Below are positions 1 through 6,031 of a stretch of DNA of 31,977 nucleotides, one piece after another. Made by a program: the position numbers and the translations under genes. Under the pieces are notes generated by a model. That model did no database searches and was not told the origin of the DNA. It was given only the letters and a program-made list of their open reading frames with translations. The stretch covers positions 1 through 31,977 of the IMG/VR virus record IMGVR_UViG_3300025727_000036. One strand, 5' to 3'. The stretch is from a virus. The number at the start of each line of letters is the position of its first letter. Position 1 is the stretch's first letter.

Positions 1-33
1 GTTTTCTTCGTGGTCAAATACTACGTTTTTCAT
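1..33 (-). CDS. 5' end of a gene running off the window
   Basis: Only the first 11 codons are visible (MKNVVFDHEEN), read from an ATG at 33-31. The ATG overlaps the TGA stop of the upstream gene (ATGA), and an AGAAGGAGAAG Shine-Dalgarno (SD) sits a few bases before it. The signal and overlap show a real start; the product cannot be identified from so few residues. Confidence 0.7.
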   Translation of the reverse strand, partial: MKNVVFDHEEN

Positions 34-203
34 TCTACTTCTCCTTCTATTTTGTACGAATCAGATACTTCAAAAACCCTCTCGAAATCCTCCAACTCCC
101 CATCATAAGCAAATGCAAGTTCCATTGCCTCTGCATAAGACTCAGCCTTGATCTTAACTGTTCCGTAGTGTGTGTCACGAAAATCAATCTCAAACATTAT
201 CAT
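30..203 (-). CDS. small acidic hypothetical protein (57 aa)
   Basis: This short ORF lies between two coupled genes. The ATG at 203-201 overlaps the TAA of the upstream gene (TAATG) and has AAGGAG about 10 bases before it. A second in-frame ATG at 197 is possible but less favoured. The product begins MIMFEIDFRDTHYG and is rich in Glu and Asp, with an alternating beta-alpha-beta look and an AMELAFAYDGELEDF helix region. It has no membrane segment or cysteines, and I do not recognise a family. The 4-base overlap with the next gene suggests coupled translation. Confidence 0.75.
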   Translation of the reverse strand: MIMFEIDFRDTHYGTVKIKAESYAEAMELAFAYDGELEDFERVFEVSDSYKIEGEVE

Positions 204-739
204 TATTGTACTGCTCCTTCTTCTTTAAGAACACGCAACTCAAGCGTGTTGAATATAAGGGTGTCCCCTTCTGGGTCGCCAACAAGGTCATCGTCAAGGA
301 CGACGGCCTCACCAAGGTGTACAGAGACGACTGTCCCCGTGATCCCGGTCTGTGTTTTGTGCTGGACACGTTTGCCGACCAGCACGGTGCGCTGGCAAGC
401 GTCGTACAACTCTATGGGGCTAATCTGTGACCAGCCCATGCCATTCACTACCCACACTTCTCCGTTAGGGAGGACGCAAGCGTCGGATACTGAGAGGCTG
501 CGTTGCTCGTAGTACACGTTGTGTTCAAATGATGGGTCGCCAGTCACGGCGTTGTTGTATCGGTATACCATACCGAGGTATGACTTTGGGTCAGCCTCAT
601 GGTCAGCAGTCCACTCGTCAAGGTGCCCATCCTTGGCAGCGTATTCGTAAGCGAAGGAGAGGGTGGTTTCTCCGGGGATGAAGTCGCTGTATTCACCTGC
701 CCCGCTGTGGTATATCTGTACTGCGTTTACTTTGCTCAT
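203..739 (-). CDS. hypothetical phage protein (178 aa)
   Basis: The start is the ATG at 739 (MSKVNAVQIYHSG), chosen because GAGAAGGA lies 6 bases upstream; the longer frame extends into sequence without a good signal. The protein is soluble and acidic with many aromatic residues and looks beta-rich in its C-terminal half, around TGITGTVVSVHLGEAVVLDDD. That segment resembles a small SH3/KOW-like barrel by eye only. No catalytic motif is visible. It overlaps the next gene by one base (TAATG). A 95-base gap separates it from the upstream gene. Confidence 0.75.
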   Translation of the reverse strand: MSKVNAVQIYHSGAGEYSDFIPGETTLSFAYEYAAKDGHLDEWTADHEADPKSYLGMVYRYNNAVTGDPSFEHNVYYEQRSLSVSDACVLPNGEVWVVNGMGWSQISPIELYDACQRTVLVGKRVQHKTQTGITGTVVSVHLGEAVVLDDDLVGDPEGDTLIFNTLELRVLKEEGAVQ

Positions 740-834
740 GTTGATCCTTCTCTCGCATCTCGTTTTGGCTCGTACCTCGTGCCACAAAGAACACTACCGT
801 CGTGGAATCCCGTTGCAACACTTATTTGGAAACT
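740..834 (-). other. 95-base intergenic gap
   Basis: No convincing ORF, terminator or strong promoter is visible here. On the minus strand TTGCAA and TAGTGT lie 16 bases apart, but the -10 matches the consensus poorly. The SD of the following gene occupies the 3' end. Confidence 0.4.
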
Positions 835-1251
835 TTATTGCATTTCTTTTGACCAGACCCAAACATAGGTGCTTGCGCCATCTAAATGCGGACTCTTCTT
901 CTCTTCTAGTATCCAATGATATGTGTCCCCATAGTATCCAGAAAGGCCACGGTATCCAGTCGGGTGCCCCCAATAGTCACGTGTGACCTTATTGGCATCC
1001 ACCACCTCTTGCTCGCTCATTGCTGGCGTATAGAAGAAAGACCCCTCTGTTGGGTAACGCTTGGTTACGGGGAGCCTGTACGGCCAAGCGTGTCGGGGAG
1101 TTTCATTTTCTGATGTCTGCTCCAGCAACTCTTCAAGATGCTTAAGTGTGTCAGACATTTCGTCAAGCATCCCCTGCATCTTTTCAATACCCTTAAACGC
1201 TTTCTTAAGAGAGTCTCCCTCGTAGTACTTTTTCCATGTCTGCTCGTTCAT
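835..1251 (-). CDS. hypothetical protein with N-terminal coiled coil (138 aa)
   Basis: The ATG at 1251 forms an ATGA overlap with the upstream stop, with GGAGGT about 10 bases before it. Residues about 10-50 are charged, heptad-like helix (KKAFKGIEKMQGMLDEMSDT, then LKHLEELLEQTSEN). The C-terminal half is rich in Tyr and Trp (GYYGDTYHWILEEKK, STYVWVWSKEMQ). The layout suggests a helical N-terminal oligomerisation arm joined to a small aromatic C-terminal domain. I know no family for it. Confidence 0.75.
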   Translation of the reverse strand: MNEQTWKKYYEGDSLKKAFKGIEKMQGMLDEMSDTLKHLEELLEQTSENETPRHAWPYRLPVTKRYPTEGSFFYTPAMSEQEVVDANKVTRDYWGHPTGYRGLSGYYGDTYHWILEEKKSPHLDGASTYVWVWSKEMQ

Positions 1252-1526
1252 TCTTCGTCACACCTCCGGTGCATAATGAGTGGGGTGCCTTCGCCAGCCC
1301 ACAAGCACAAGATGTTGTGGTCAGCAAACTCAGAGGCTTCTTCATAGTTAAATCCATTGTTGAGCATAAGGGTACGGATTATTAAATCGTAATCATATAC
1401 GGCCAATGGAACGCCCATAGCCTGTGACGCTGTCCCCACAAGTGCGTCATCTAGATCGTCAAAGGAAATAGCAGAGGGGTTTGCGTCCCCTAAATCCATC
1501 ATCATTTGTATTGGTTCTTTACTCAT
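1248..1526 (-). CDS. conserved phage-type hypothetical protein (92 aa)
   Basis: The start is the ATG at 1526 (MSKEPIQMMMD). It has GGAG 6 bases upstream inside the end of the upstream gene, so the two overlap by 8 bases. An alternative ATG at 1538 lacks a good signal. The C-terminal half reads YDYDLIIRTLMLNNGFNYEE and ends NILCLWAGEGTPLIM. I recall this layout (a YD...EA helix pair followed by N-x-[LV]-x-x-W-x-G-E-G-T-P) from small uncharacterised phage proteins. No function is known to me. Confidence 0.75.
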   Translation of the reverse strand: MSKEPIQMMMDLGDANPSAISFDDLDDALVGTASQAMGVPLAVYDYDLIIRTLMLNNGFNYEEASEFADHNILCLWAGEGTPLIMHRRCDEE

Positions 1527-1845
1527 TGTAATCTCCATGTGTTGGTGCTTGTGTTGGTTTCTTCTCTAACCATTTCAGAGCCTCTTTCATGGTTAGTAAA
1601 TCGTCGTTGTTATTGTCATCTCGTATGTAGATAAACCAACGGTCACCCACACGTACCACGTGCCCGACCCAGTTCTCGTGGGTGATGGTACACTCTGGTG
1701 GGTTAGTGGTTAGTTGTGATATGGAGTCATTCAAGCACCACTCTTCTACGTGTAGCGCTCGTGAGTTGTGCGCCATGTTGATTAGGTCGTCCCTGTCCTT
1801 ACGGTACATCCAGATGTCTGGTGTGGGGTCGGGGGCGTTAGTCAT
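1519..1845 (-). CDS. hypothetical protein (108 aa)
   Basis: The ATG at 1845 overlaps the TGA of the 26-codon membrane micro-ORF upstream (ATGA), and no independent SD is clear, so translation is probably coupled to it. The product is soluble. The central part (ENWVGHVVRVGDRWFIYIRD) looks like a short beta meander and is followed by an acidic NNNDD linker and a C-terminal helix (LLTMKEALKWLEKK). No known motif is visible. Confidence 0.7.
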   Translation of the reverse strand: MTNAPDPTPDIWMYRKDRDDLINMAHNSRALHVEEWCLNDSISQLTTNPPECTITHENWVGHVVRVGDRWFIYIRDDNNNDDLLTMKEALKWLEKKPTQAPTHGDYNE

Positions 1846-1922
1846 AGGTTTACCGCTCTGATCAGCACTAGCGTCCCCATGAGGGTTAGCAGTACGAACA
1901 TGATCCCGAGTCGTTCTAGCAT
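1842..1922 (-). CDS. 26-residue membrane microprotein
   Basis: ATG at 1922-1920 to TGA at 1844-1842 encodes MLERLGIMFVLLTLMGTLV then LIRAVNL, a single strongly hydrophobic helix with a short charged N-terminus (E3, R4) and one Arg near the C-terminus. GGAG lies 7 bases upstream, inside the last codons of the upstream gene, and the stop overlaps the next start (ATGA). Signals at both ends argue that it is translated. It would insert in the host membrane; whether it acts in lysis, exclusion or another role cannot be told. It is too short for most gene callers. Confidence 0.65.
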   Translation of the reverse strand: MLERLGIMFVLLTLMGTLVLIRAVNL

Positions 1923-2137
1923 TTCTTCACTCCTCTGAGTATGGTTGTACGCATAGCCACAGCAGCATCTCTCTTGTTCACGTACCCCACAGCCCTACGG
2001 GTGTCCCCGTAGTCGTTGGAGTCTATGGCCATAGCGTTCATGTCCTCAATAATGGTGTTGACTGCCTCCATTAGTAGTTCATATTGTTCGTTAGTTAGTA
2101 AGAAGGTGCATTGCACACCACGTTTTCGTTTAGTCAT
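1916..2137 (-). CDS. small basic hypothetical protein (73 aa)
   Basis: From the ATG at 2137 the product is MTKRKRGVQCTFLLTNEQYE and onward, with a helical middle (LLMEAVNTIIEDMNAM) and a basic N-terminus. The N-terminal pattern (FLLTNEQYELL) resembles small ribbon-helix-helix-like proteins by eye, which is weak. The ATG has no SD. A GTG at 2215 in the same frame does have GGAGGT 4 bases before it and would add 26 Pro-rich residues read through the GC-rich RNA structure, so the start is unresolved. Its end holds the SD of the downstream membrane micro-ORF. Confidence 0.65.
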   Translation of the reverse strand: MTKRKRGVQCTFLLTNEQYELLMEAVNTIIEDMNAMAIDSNDYGDTRRAVGYVNKRDAAVAMRTTILRGVKKC

Positions 2138-2150
2138 TGTGTATGGCGTA

Positions 2151-2236
2151 AGCCGACTGGGGAAGGGAGCGCTCCCCCCAAGGGGGAAGGGTGGGGAGGC
2201 TCGTCGTGTGGGCACACGAACCTCCCCCAGCCGACC
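2151..2236 (-). ncRNA. GC-rich branched RNA structure (candidate ncRNA or 5' UTR element)
   Basis: On the minus strand a 12-bp closing stem can form between 2236-2225 and 2162-2151, including three G-U pairs. It encloses two hairpins. One has an outer GAGG/CCTC stem (2224-2221 with 2199-2196) and an inner CGTGTG/CACACG stem (2218-2213 with 2210-2205). The other pairs a C-rich and a G-rich run (2189-2182 with 2179-2172), next to the palindrome GGGAGCGCTCCC (2165-2176). The whole is a three-way-junction layout, much more GC-rich than its surroundings. There is no U-tract, so it is not a standard terminator. It could be a free ncRNA, an mRNA stability element or a switch hiding the GGAGG before the GTG at 2215. 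Confidence 0.5.
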
Positions 2237-2239
2237 GAT

Positions 2240-3298
2240 CTAGGCCATCACCACCTCTTTGATCACTTCCATGACGAGGTCATCGTCTTTGTCTGTTTTC
2301 CCGCTCACCGTGTTCATCATGTTGCGCTCGGTACGGGACGTTTCTGCTCCCTTGAGGTGATGGTTATAGGTGTTCCATGCTTGCACCACTCCCAGAGCAG
2401 TACCTGCCCAAGGTGTAACCCGTGGGTCAGTTTCCCAGAGGCGACGCACAGCGTACTGTCGGTTCTCTGCTCGGGTGACACCCGCTTGGTTGGAGTCACC
2501 TAAAGTAGGCACCGGGGATAGTTGGTTGACAATAAGATCAAACTGCTTTTTGGTCACGTCAATAGAGGACAGTCGTTCAATCTCTGACACGATGGACTCG
2601 CCTCCAGTATGAACCAACTCAAGCGCCTTGCGAGCGTCACCCAGTTTGAGGGTACTCTTAGAAGAGTGCCGTGATCGGAAGACCTGACCATTGTTCTTAA
2701 GTCCCCAAGAGAGCGTGTTGTCACACACTACTGCTGTGGCTGTCTGTTTGAATGTAGTGGACAGGCTCCCGTTGTGGCTAGTGGTCGCCAACAGTTGTGG
2801 ACGGATAGTGAAGCCACTAGGTGTCTGGATGTTGTCAGGTAGTTCAATGCTCACCCACGCCACTCCACCGTTCTTGAGTAGGCCAGCGGAAGCGATACTG
2901 AGGTCATCATCTAGCAGGTCTGCTACTGACTTAAGCAACCACTCGTCATACTGGTGAATGGTGTACCCGGATCGGAATACACGAAACACCTCGTGGGTGT
3001 CAGAGCGACCTATAAGTTTGTGGTCAGGGACAGACACCGTTTTGTAGGTCAACCCATCATCATCAAAGTGATCCATGTCAGCGTCTTCAAACGCACACGG
3101 GACGCTGTAGGAAAGGTCAAACTCTTGCGCTTGCCAGTTGAACAATCGTCGCTCAACGTCTTCTACAGGGATAGCGTTAAGGTAGTGGTTAGTCTCTGTG
3201 CCTTGGTCGCTTGCTCGGTAGTGCCAAGCGTTACCTCGTTTACTGGTGAACCCGACCAGAACATTCTGGTTGAGCCACTCGCTGGTTTCTTTGCTCAT
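2240..3298 (-). CDS. DUF932 / phage-plasmid-like protein (TIGR03299 type), 352 aa
   Basis: The ATG at 3298 has AGAAGGA 4-5 bases upstream; the in-frame extension above it has no start signal. The length and segments such as DHKLIGRSDTHEVFRVFRSGY, GVAWVSIEL, the SGFTIRPQLLATTSHNGSLS run and AVVCDNTLSWGL match my recollection of the DUF932 family (named phage/plasmid-like protein TIGR03299). These are found in phages and plasmids, and their biochemical role is not established. The C-terminus is charged (GKTDKDDDLVMEVIKEVV). The gene is preceded by a 49-base leader with a hairpin and followed by the GC-rich RNA structure. Confidence 0.75.
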   Translation of the reverse strand: MSKETSEWLNQNVLVGFTSKRGNAWHYRASDQGTETNHYLNAIPVEDVERRLFNWQAQEFDLSYSVPCAFEDADMDHFDDDGLTYKTVSVPDHKLIGRSDTHEVFRVFRSGYTIHQYDEWLLKSVADLLDDDLSIASAGLLKNGGVAWVSIELPDNIQTPSGFTIRPQLLATTSHNGSLSTTFKQTATAVVCDNTLSWGLKNNGQVFRSRHSSKSTLKLGDARKALELVHTGGESIVSEIERLSSIDVTKKQFDLIVNQLSPVPTLGDSNQAGVTRAENRQYAVRRLWETDPRVTPWAGTALGVVQAWNTYNHHLKGAETSRTERNMMNTVSGKTDKDDDLVMEVIKEVVMA

Positions 3299-3316
3299 TG
3301 TTTCCTTCTCTCTTTT

Positions 3317-3355
3317 GTACCCGTGCTCTACTTGAGCAGTACCATTATTACCTCC
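3317..3355 (-). promoter_or_regulatory. leader hairpin with 5-codon mini-ORF before the DUF932 gene
   Basis: In the transcript, TGCTC (3338-3334) pairs with GAGCA (3328-3324) around an AAGTA loop, and flanking GTAC elements (3342-3339, 3320-3317) can extend the stem. A mini-ORF ATG GTA CTG CTC AAG TAG (3345-3328) sits inside the stem behind GGAGGT (3355-3350). This resembles a translated leader but may be chance. Confidence 0.25.
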
Positions 3356-3743
3356 AACGCTTCTTAAAACCAACCTCGTCGTTAGATAAATCTTCTTGGG
3401 TCAAAGTACCCAACCTGTGTGTGGCTTTTTTGGTCATGTCTGCTACCATTGCTATTCGCTCCTGTAGAGCCATCACGGATTGTCTCAGCATCTCAGGTTG
3501 GCTGTCAAACAGACCCATAGCGACAAGACGGTTCAGGTGGTTTATATGCGCTAGACCTTGAGACATTTGTGGTGACGCTTTGTGTGCGTACTCACTATGC
3601 TCCCTATCTTTGTCCAGCCTAGACAGAAGCAACTTTGCTCCATTTATTGCTGCTGCTTTTTCTTTTAGTGTCGTGTACGTACCTACGTTGTAGGTCTTGT
3701 TTCGTGCATACACTCGGGCATTAAGTTTATTAGTCGTACTCAT
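3348..3743 (-). CDS. hypothetical basic helical protein (131 aa)
   Basis: The ATG at 3743 overlaps the upstream TAA (TAATG), with AAGGA about 10 bases before it. The product starts MSTTNKLNARVYARNKTYNV. The N-terminal 25 residues (ARVYARNKTYNVGTYTTLKEKAAA) resemble the AP2-like or tyrosine-recombinase arm-binding beta sheet followed by a helix, a fold phages use for DNA binding; this is by eye only. The remainder is helical. No catalytic Arg/Tyr set of an integrase is present, so it is not an integrase. Confidence 0.7.
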   Translation of the reverse strand: MSTTNKLNARVYARNKTYNVGTYTTLKEKAAAINGAKLLLSRLDKDREHSEYAHKASPQMSQGLAHINHLNRLVAMGLFDSQPEMLRQSVMALQERIAMVADMTKKATHRLGTLTQEDLSNDEVGFKKRWR

Positions 3744-3949
3744 TATCGTTTATCCTTCTTGTTTGTTTTACGGCGTGGCCTATGGCCACGGTCAGTTACC
3801 TTATCGGCTACCGCCTGACTTCCATCACTACAGCGATTGAGAAATGTTAACTCGTGTTCCCAACAGGCTCCCAACGTACCTCCCGTGGGTACTATTACTT
3901 CCCCACACTTGCAGATAGCCCTCCTTGGGTAACCTTCCTGCTTAGGCAT
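3743..3949 (-). CDS. small Cys-containing basic protein (68 aa)
   Basis: The start is the ATG at 3949 (MPKQEGYPRRAICKCG); a TTG two codons earlier is the alternative. CxC followed by further single cysteines (ICKCGEVI, GACWEHE, LNRC) could bind one zinc ion, with His as a fourth ligand. The C-terminus is very basic (RGHRPRRKTNKKDKR), consistent with nucleic acid binding. No family is recognised. It overlaps the next gene by one base. Confidence 0.6.
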   Translation of the reverse strand: MPKQEGYPRRAICKCGEVIVPTGGTLGACWEHELTFLNRCSDGSQAVADKVTDRGHRPRRKTNKKDKR

Positions 3950-3971
3950 TATCAAGCCATCCCTGTAACAA

Positions 3972-4316
3972 TCACTCGCATAACTTGATCACACTTATTG
4001 GTGGCTCCCACTCCGTGTCAAAGTCGTTGTCCTCTAGGTATGACCAGAACCCAAAGCAGGCACCGTCACCCTCGCATGACCCAAACCATATCCCTTCTGG
4101 GCACATCTCGTTTAGTAAATCAAAGAGGTCAGCAACATACTGCTGTATCTCTTCCTCGTCACTCGGTATTACTGGCCACGCCAGTTTCCAGCAGCGGAGA
4201 GCCTTGTCATGATTCCCTACCACGGACAGCATCGCTGTGATTAGGTCAAGAGGAAGCAGCGTGCCCTCAGATATAATATCGCCAGACGAAACGTCCAGAG
4301 TCTCAAGGTCAGCCAT
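3972..4316 (-). CDS. acidic hypothetical protein (114 aa)
   Basis: The ATG at 4316 overlaps the upstream TAA (TAATG), and no clear independent SD is visible. The product is strongly acidic (SDEEEIQQYVADLFDLLNEM, EDNDFDTEWEPP) with four cysteines, two in CPEGIWFGSCEGDGACFG. It begins with an alternating helix pattern (LITAMLSVVGNHDKALRCWKL). It could be a DNA-mimic or inhibitor type protein from its charge, but nothing specific supports that. Confidence 0.7.
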   Translation of the reverse strand: MADLETLDVSSGDIISEGTLLPLDLITAMLSVVGNHDKALRCWKLAWPVIPSDEEEIQQYVADLFDLLNEMCPEGIWFGSCEGDGACFGFWSYLEDNDFDTEWEPPISVIKLCE

Positions 4317-4621
4317 TAGAAAGGCTCATTCAAGAGATCGTCAGCATCGGCGGGTATCACGTGGAATAACTCGGAGCCGTTAAACATGAGGCGACCCTCT
4401 TTTATCTGTACAGAATAACTGTTGCCCTCTACTGTACGGGAGTCCACGAGGGCAGCCAGTACCTCACGACACGAGCGAGTGATCTCGTCAAGGAACGGTT
4501 TAAGGTTCCCCTCCCCGATCTCTTCTAGCAGGTCTGTGTAATCAGAGCGCTCTCTGTCTAGGTCAACTCCGACCTCTAGCACGAGTCTCATTCCGGTGTC
4601 TTTTTCAAATGTTGAGTTCAT
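4316..4621 (-). CDS. hypothetical protein read from a leaderless start (101 aa)
   Basis: The ATG at 4621 (MNSTFEKDTGMRL) has no SD but lies exactly 7 bases after a TATAGT -10 box, so the transcript would begin at or beside the start codon. Leaderless mRNAs are common in actinobacteria. The product is acidic and contains LLEEIGEGNLKPFLDEITRS and a C-terminal VIPADADDLLNEPF. No motif is recognised. It is the first gene of the operon that runs to the left edge of the window. Confidence 0.7.
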   Translation of the reverse strand: MNSTFEKDTGMRLVLEVGVDLDRERSDYTDLLEEIGEGNLKPFLDEITRSCREVLAALVDSRTVEGNSYSVQIKEGRLMFNGSELFHVIPADADDLLNEPF

Positions 4622-4628
4622 GCTGGTG

Positions 4629-4657
4629 ACTATAGCAGTGGGAAAACCCAGACACAA
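4629..4657 (-). promoter_or_regulatory. sigma70-type promoter, leaderless
   Basis: On the minus strand TTGTGT (4657-4652) and TATAGT (4634-4629) are separated by 17 bases. The predicted start of transcription is the A of the ATG at 4621. It lies in one of the few real gaps (4622-4712) and downstream of a TTAAGG repeat array. Confidence 0.6.
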
Positions 4658-4663
4658 CGGTAC

Positions 4664-4708
4664 CCTTAAAATACCCCCTTAAGGCGCTTTTTAAGGCCCT
4701 TCTTAAGG
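4664..4708 (-). repeat. 12-bp-period TTAAGG array upstream of promoter (candidate operator)
   Basis: TTAAGG occurs at 4679-4684, 4691-4696 and 4703-4708 on the plus strand, exactly 12 bases apart, with a diverged copy (CCTTAAAA) at 4664-4671. One copy is the palindrome CCTTAAGG (4677-4684). The array ends 7 bases before the -35 box. It may be a tandem operator for a phage or host regulator. The same repeats can also fold into several short hairpins after the stop of the upstream gene, so a role in transcript termination is possible. Confidence 0.45.
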
Positions 4709-4712
4709 TGTA

Positions 4713-5255
4713 CTAAAAACCTTGATCTTTCGGGCCAGAAGAGCCACGCAATCGTGGGTCATTCTTCCAGTCATCTCCGGGGGCAGTGAACGGCCACTTT
4801 GCTCCCATAGACACACGCTCTTTTATCTTAAGTTTGCGTAAAGGGGCGCCAGTATCGGGATGGACTTCAGGATTGGATTCTTTTTGTGCCCTGTAAGAAG
4901 CGAGGGCATCAACACCCTGACGGGCGTATGGTAAAGCAGACGAACTAGAAGCGATAGCCATACCAGAAACAGGATCAATGGCACCGGTGGCTGCCCCGGC
5001 TAGACCGAGAGCAACACTAGCAACTGTCCCCACCTTAGTGCCCAACGTGGACTTGCCCCATGTCTCTTTGTAGTGTGCCTTCGCTGAGTCAACCATCTCA
5101 ACCATATCGTCCTGAGGACGGTGGAGGTCATCAAAGTTGTAGTCTGGGTCAGGCGCAAACAAATCCCATTGTGGGCTGGTCAGGTTTCGGTGTAGTTGAC
5201 GCAAGCCCTCCCCACCATCACGGTCACGGTTAACGTCCCGCACAGGCTGGTTCAT
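4713..5255 (-). CDS. hypothetical protein with central hydrophobic Gly/Ala segment (180 aa)
   Basis: The start is the ATG at 5255 (MNQPVRDVNRDRDGG), which makes a TAATG overlap with the upstream gene. The N-terminal half is charged and helical. Residues about 84-115 (GTVASVALGLAGAATGAI, then DPVSGMAIASSSSALPYA) are hydrophobic and small-residue rich, like a membrane-penetrating or glycine-zipper segment. The C-terminus is polar (GPKDQGF). Its companions are two paralogous acidic proteins just upstream. A virion-associated or ejected protein is possible but unproven. Confidence 0.7.
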   Translation of the reverse strand: MNQPVRDVNRDRDGGEGLRQLHRNLTSPQWDLFAPDPDYNFDDLHRPQDDMVEMVDSAKAHYKETWGKSTLGTKVGTVASVALGLAGAATGAIDPVSGMAIASSSSALPYARQGVDALASYRAQKESNPEVHPDTGAPLRKLKIKERVSMGAKWPFTAPGDDWKNDPRLRGSSGPKDQGF

Positions 5256-5608
5256 TACTCTTCTTCGGGTGGTTGCCACCCAGAGGTACGTAACTCACGT
5301 TCAGCGAGGTCATGGAATGAGGCGTTAGCGCTGTTTGATTGGCTATACTCTTTTTTCATCTCAGAAACCTGATCGTGATCAAGGTAGTTGTTGAGGTCAC
5401 CACCAACATTTTGTAGAATGCTAATGGTGTGAGCAGCAGCCGATCCCTTAGCGTGAGTCTCGTCCCAGTGGGAGGCTAGGTGTTGCCACTCAACGGAGTG
5501 TGCCCCGTTCTCAGCCATCTCGCGCAGCATGTCAGTGTTGTCGCTGTGTGTGCCACCCTCTTGGGTGAGCCGGTGTAGTTCTTCGGCGTGGTCATCATTA
5601 ATGGGCAT
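5255..5608 (-). CDS. hypothetical protein, paralogue of the next gene upstream (117 aa)
   Basis: The ATG at 5608 overlaps the upstream TAA and has GAGGAG before it. The protein shares three blocks in the same order with the product of 5608-5994: an N-terminal N-x-D-H/Q...L segment, LREMAENGAHSVEWQHLAS (compare REHLGANGDPLSVEWAHMSS), and F..LAERELR (compare F..LAQRTLQ). Both end in a Pro/Glu tail. The residues are polar with many His, and there are no cysteines. The pair probably arose by duplication. Function unknown. Confidence 0.75.
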   Translation of the reverse strand: MPINDDHAEELHRLTQEGGTHSDNTDMLREMAENGAHSVEWQHLASHWDETHAKGSAAAHTISILQNVGGDLNNYLDHDQVSEMKKEYSQSNSANASFHDLAERELRTSGWQPPEEE

Positions 5609-5994
5609 TAGTTAATCTCCTCTTCGGGTTCTGGGAACCCCCCTGTAAAGTGGTTATTGCTGAACTCTTCACCGTACTCGCCACCGGGAACTTCCGATGT
5701 CGGTTTGTTCTCTGGGCCAATGCTACCACCAGAGTCTACATGGTTTTGGAGAGTGCGCTGTGCGAGTGATTGAAAGTCAAACAACACCCTGTCTTCATGA
5801 CGGGCACTAATGGCACCGCCACCAACAAGACCTAACTTTGATGACATATGTGCCCACTCAACAGATAATGGATCACCATTAGCGCCAAGGTGTTCTCGTA
5901 CATCTGCGGCGTGCTGAGTCGCTGGGTATAAGTCAACACCATTTTCTATGTGAGCACGTAGACTGGTGTGTTGGTCGGGATTGAGTAAAGTCAT
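5608..5994 (-). CDS. hypothetical protein, first of a tandem paralogous pair (128 aa)
   Basis: The ATG at 5994 has AAAGGA 8 bases upstream and a candidate extended -10 promoter at 6021-6029. The product carries the shared SVEWAHMSS block, a Gly-rich stretch (LGLVGGGAISARHEDR) and a Pro/Glu-rich tail (FTGGFPEPEEEIN). It heads a three-gene set (5994-4713) separated from the lysozyme-like gene by 37 bases. Its small acidic make-up and the link with a hydrophobic-segment protein are all that can be said about its role. Confidence 0.75.
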   Translation of the reverse strand: MTLLNPDQHTSLRAHIENGVDLYPATQHAADVREHLGANGDPLSVEWAHMSSKLGLVGGGAISARHEDRVLFDFQSLAQRTLQNHVDSGGSIGPENKPTSEVPGGEYGEEFSNNHFTGGFPEPEEEIN

Positions 5995-6020
5995 AAGGGG
6001 TTCCTTTAAGGGCTACCAAC

Positions 6021-6029
6021 AGTATAGCA
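6021..6029 (-). promoter_or_regulatory. extended -10 promoter candidate
   Basis: The minus strand reads TGCTATACT in the 37-base gap after the lysozyme-like gene, matching the extended -10 form TGnTATAAT in 8 of 9 fixed or free positions. No -35 is visible. Transcription would start about 20 bases before the ATG at 5994, leaving room for the AAAGGA SD. Confidence 0.4.
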
Positions 6030-6031
6030 GT

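Noticed and set aside
740-834. TTGCAA and TAGTGT spaced 16 bases as a promoter
   Set aside because: The -10 matches only at T, A and final T, so support is too weak to call it.
3348-3743. Tyrosine integrase suggested by the N-terminal arm-like segment
   Set aside because: The protein is 131 residues and lacks the catalytic Arg/His/Tyr set.
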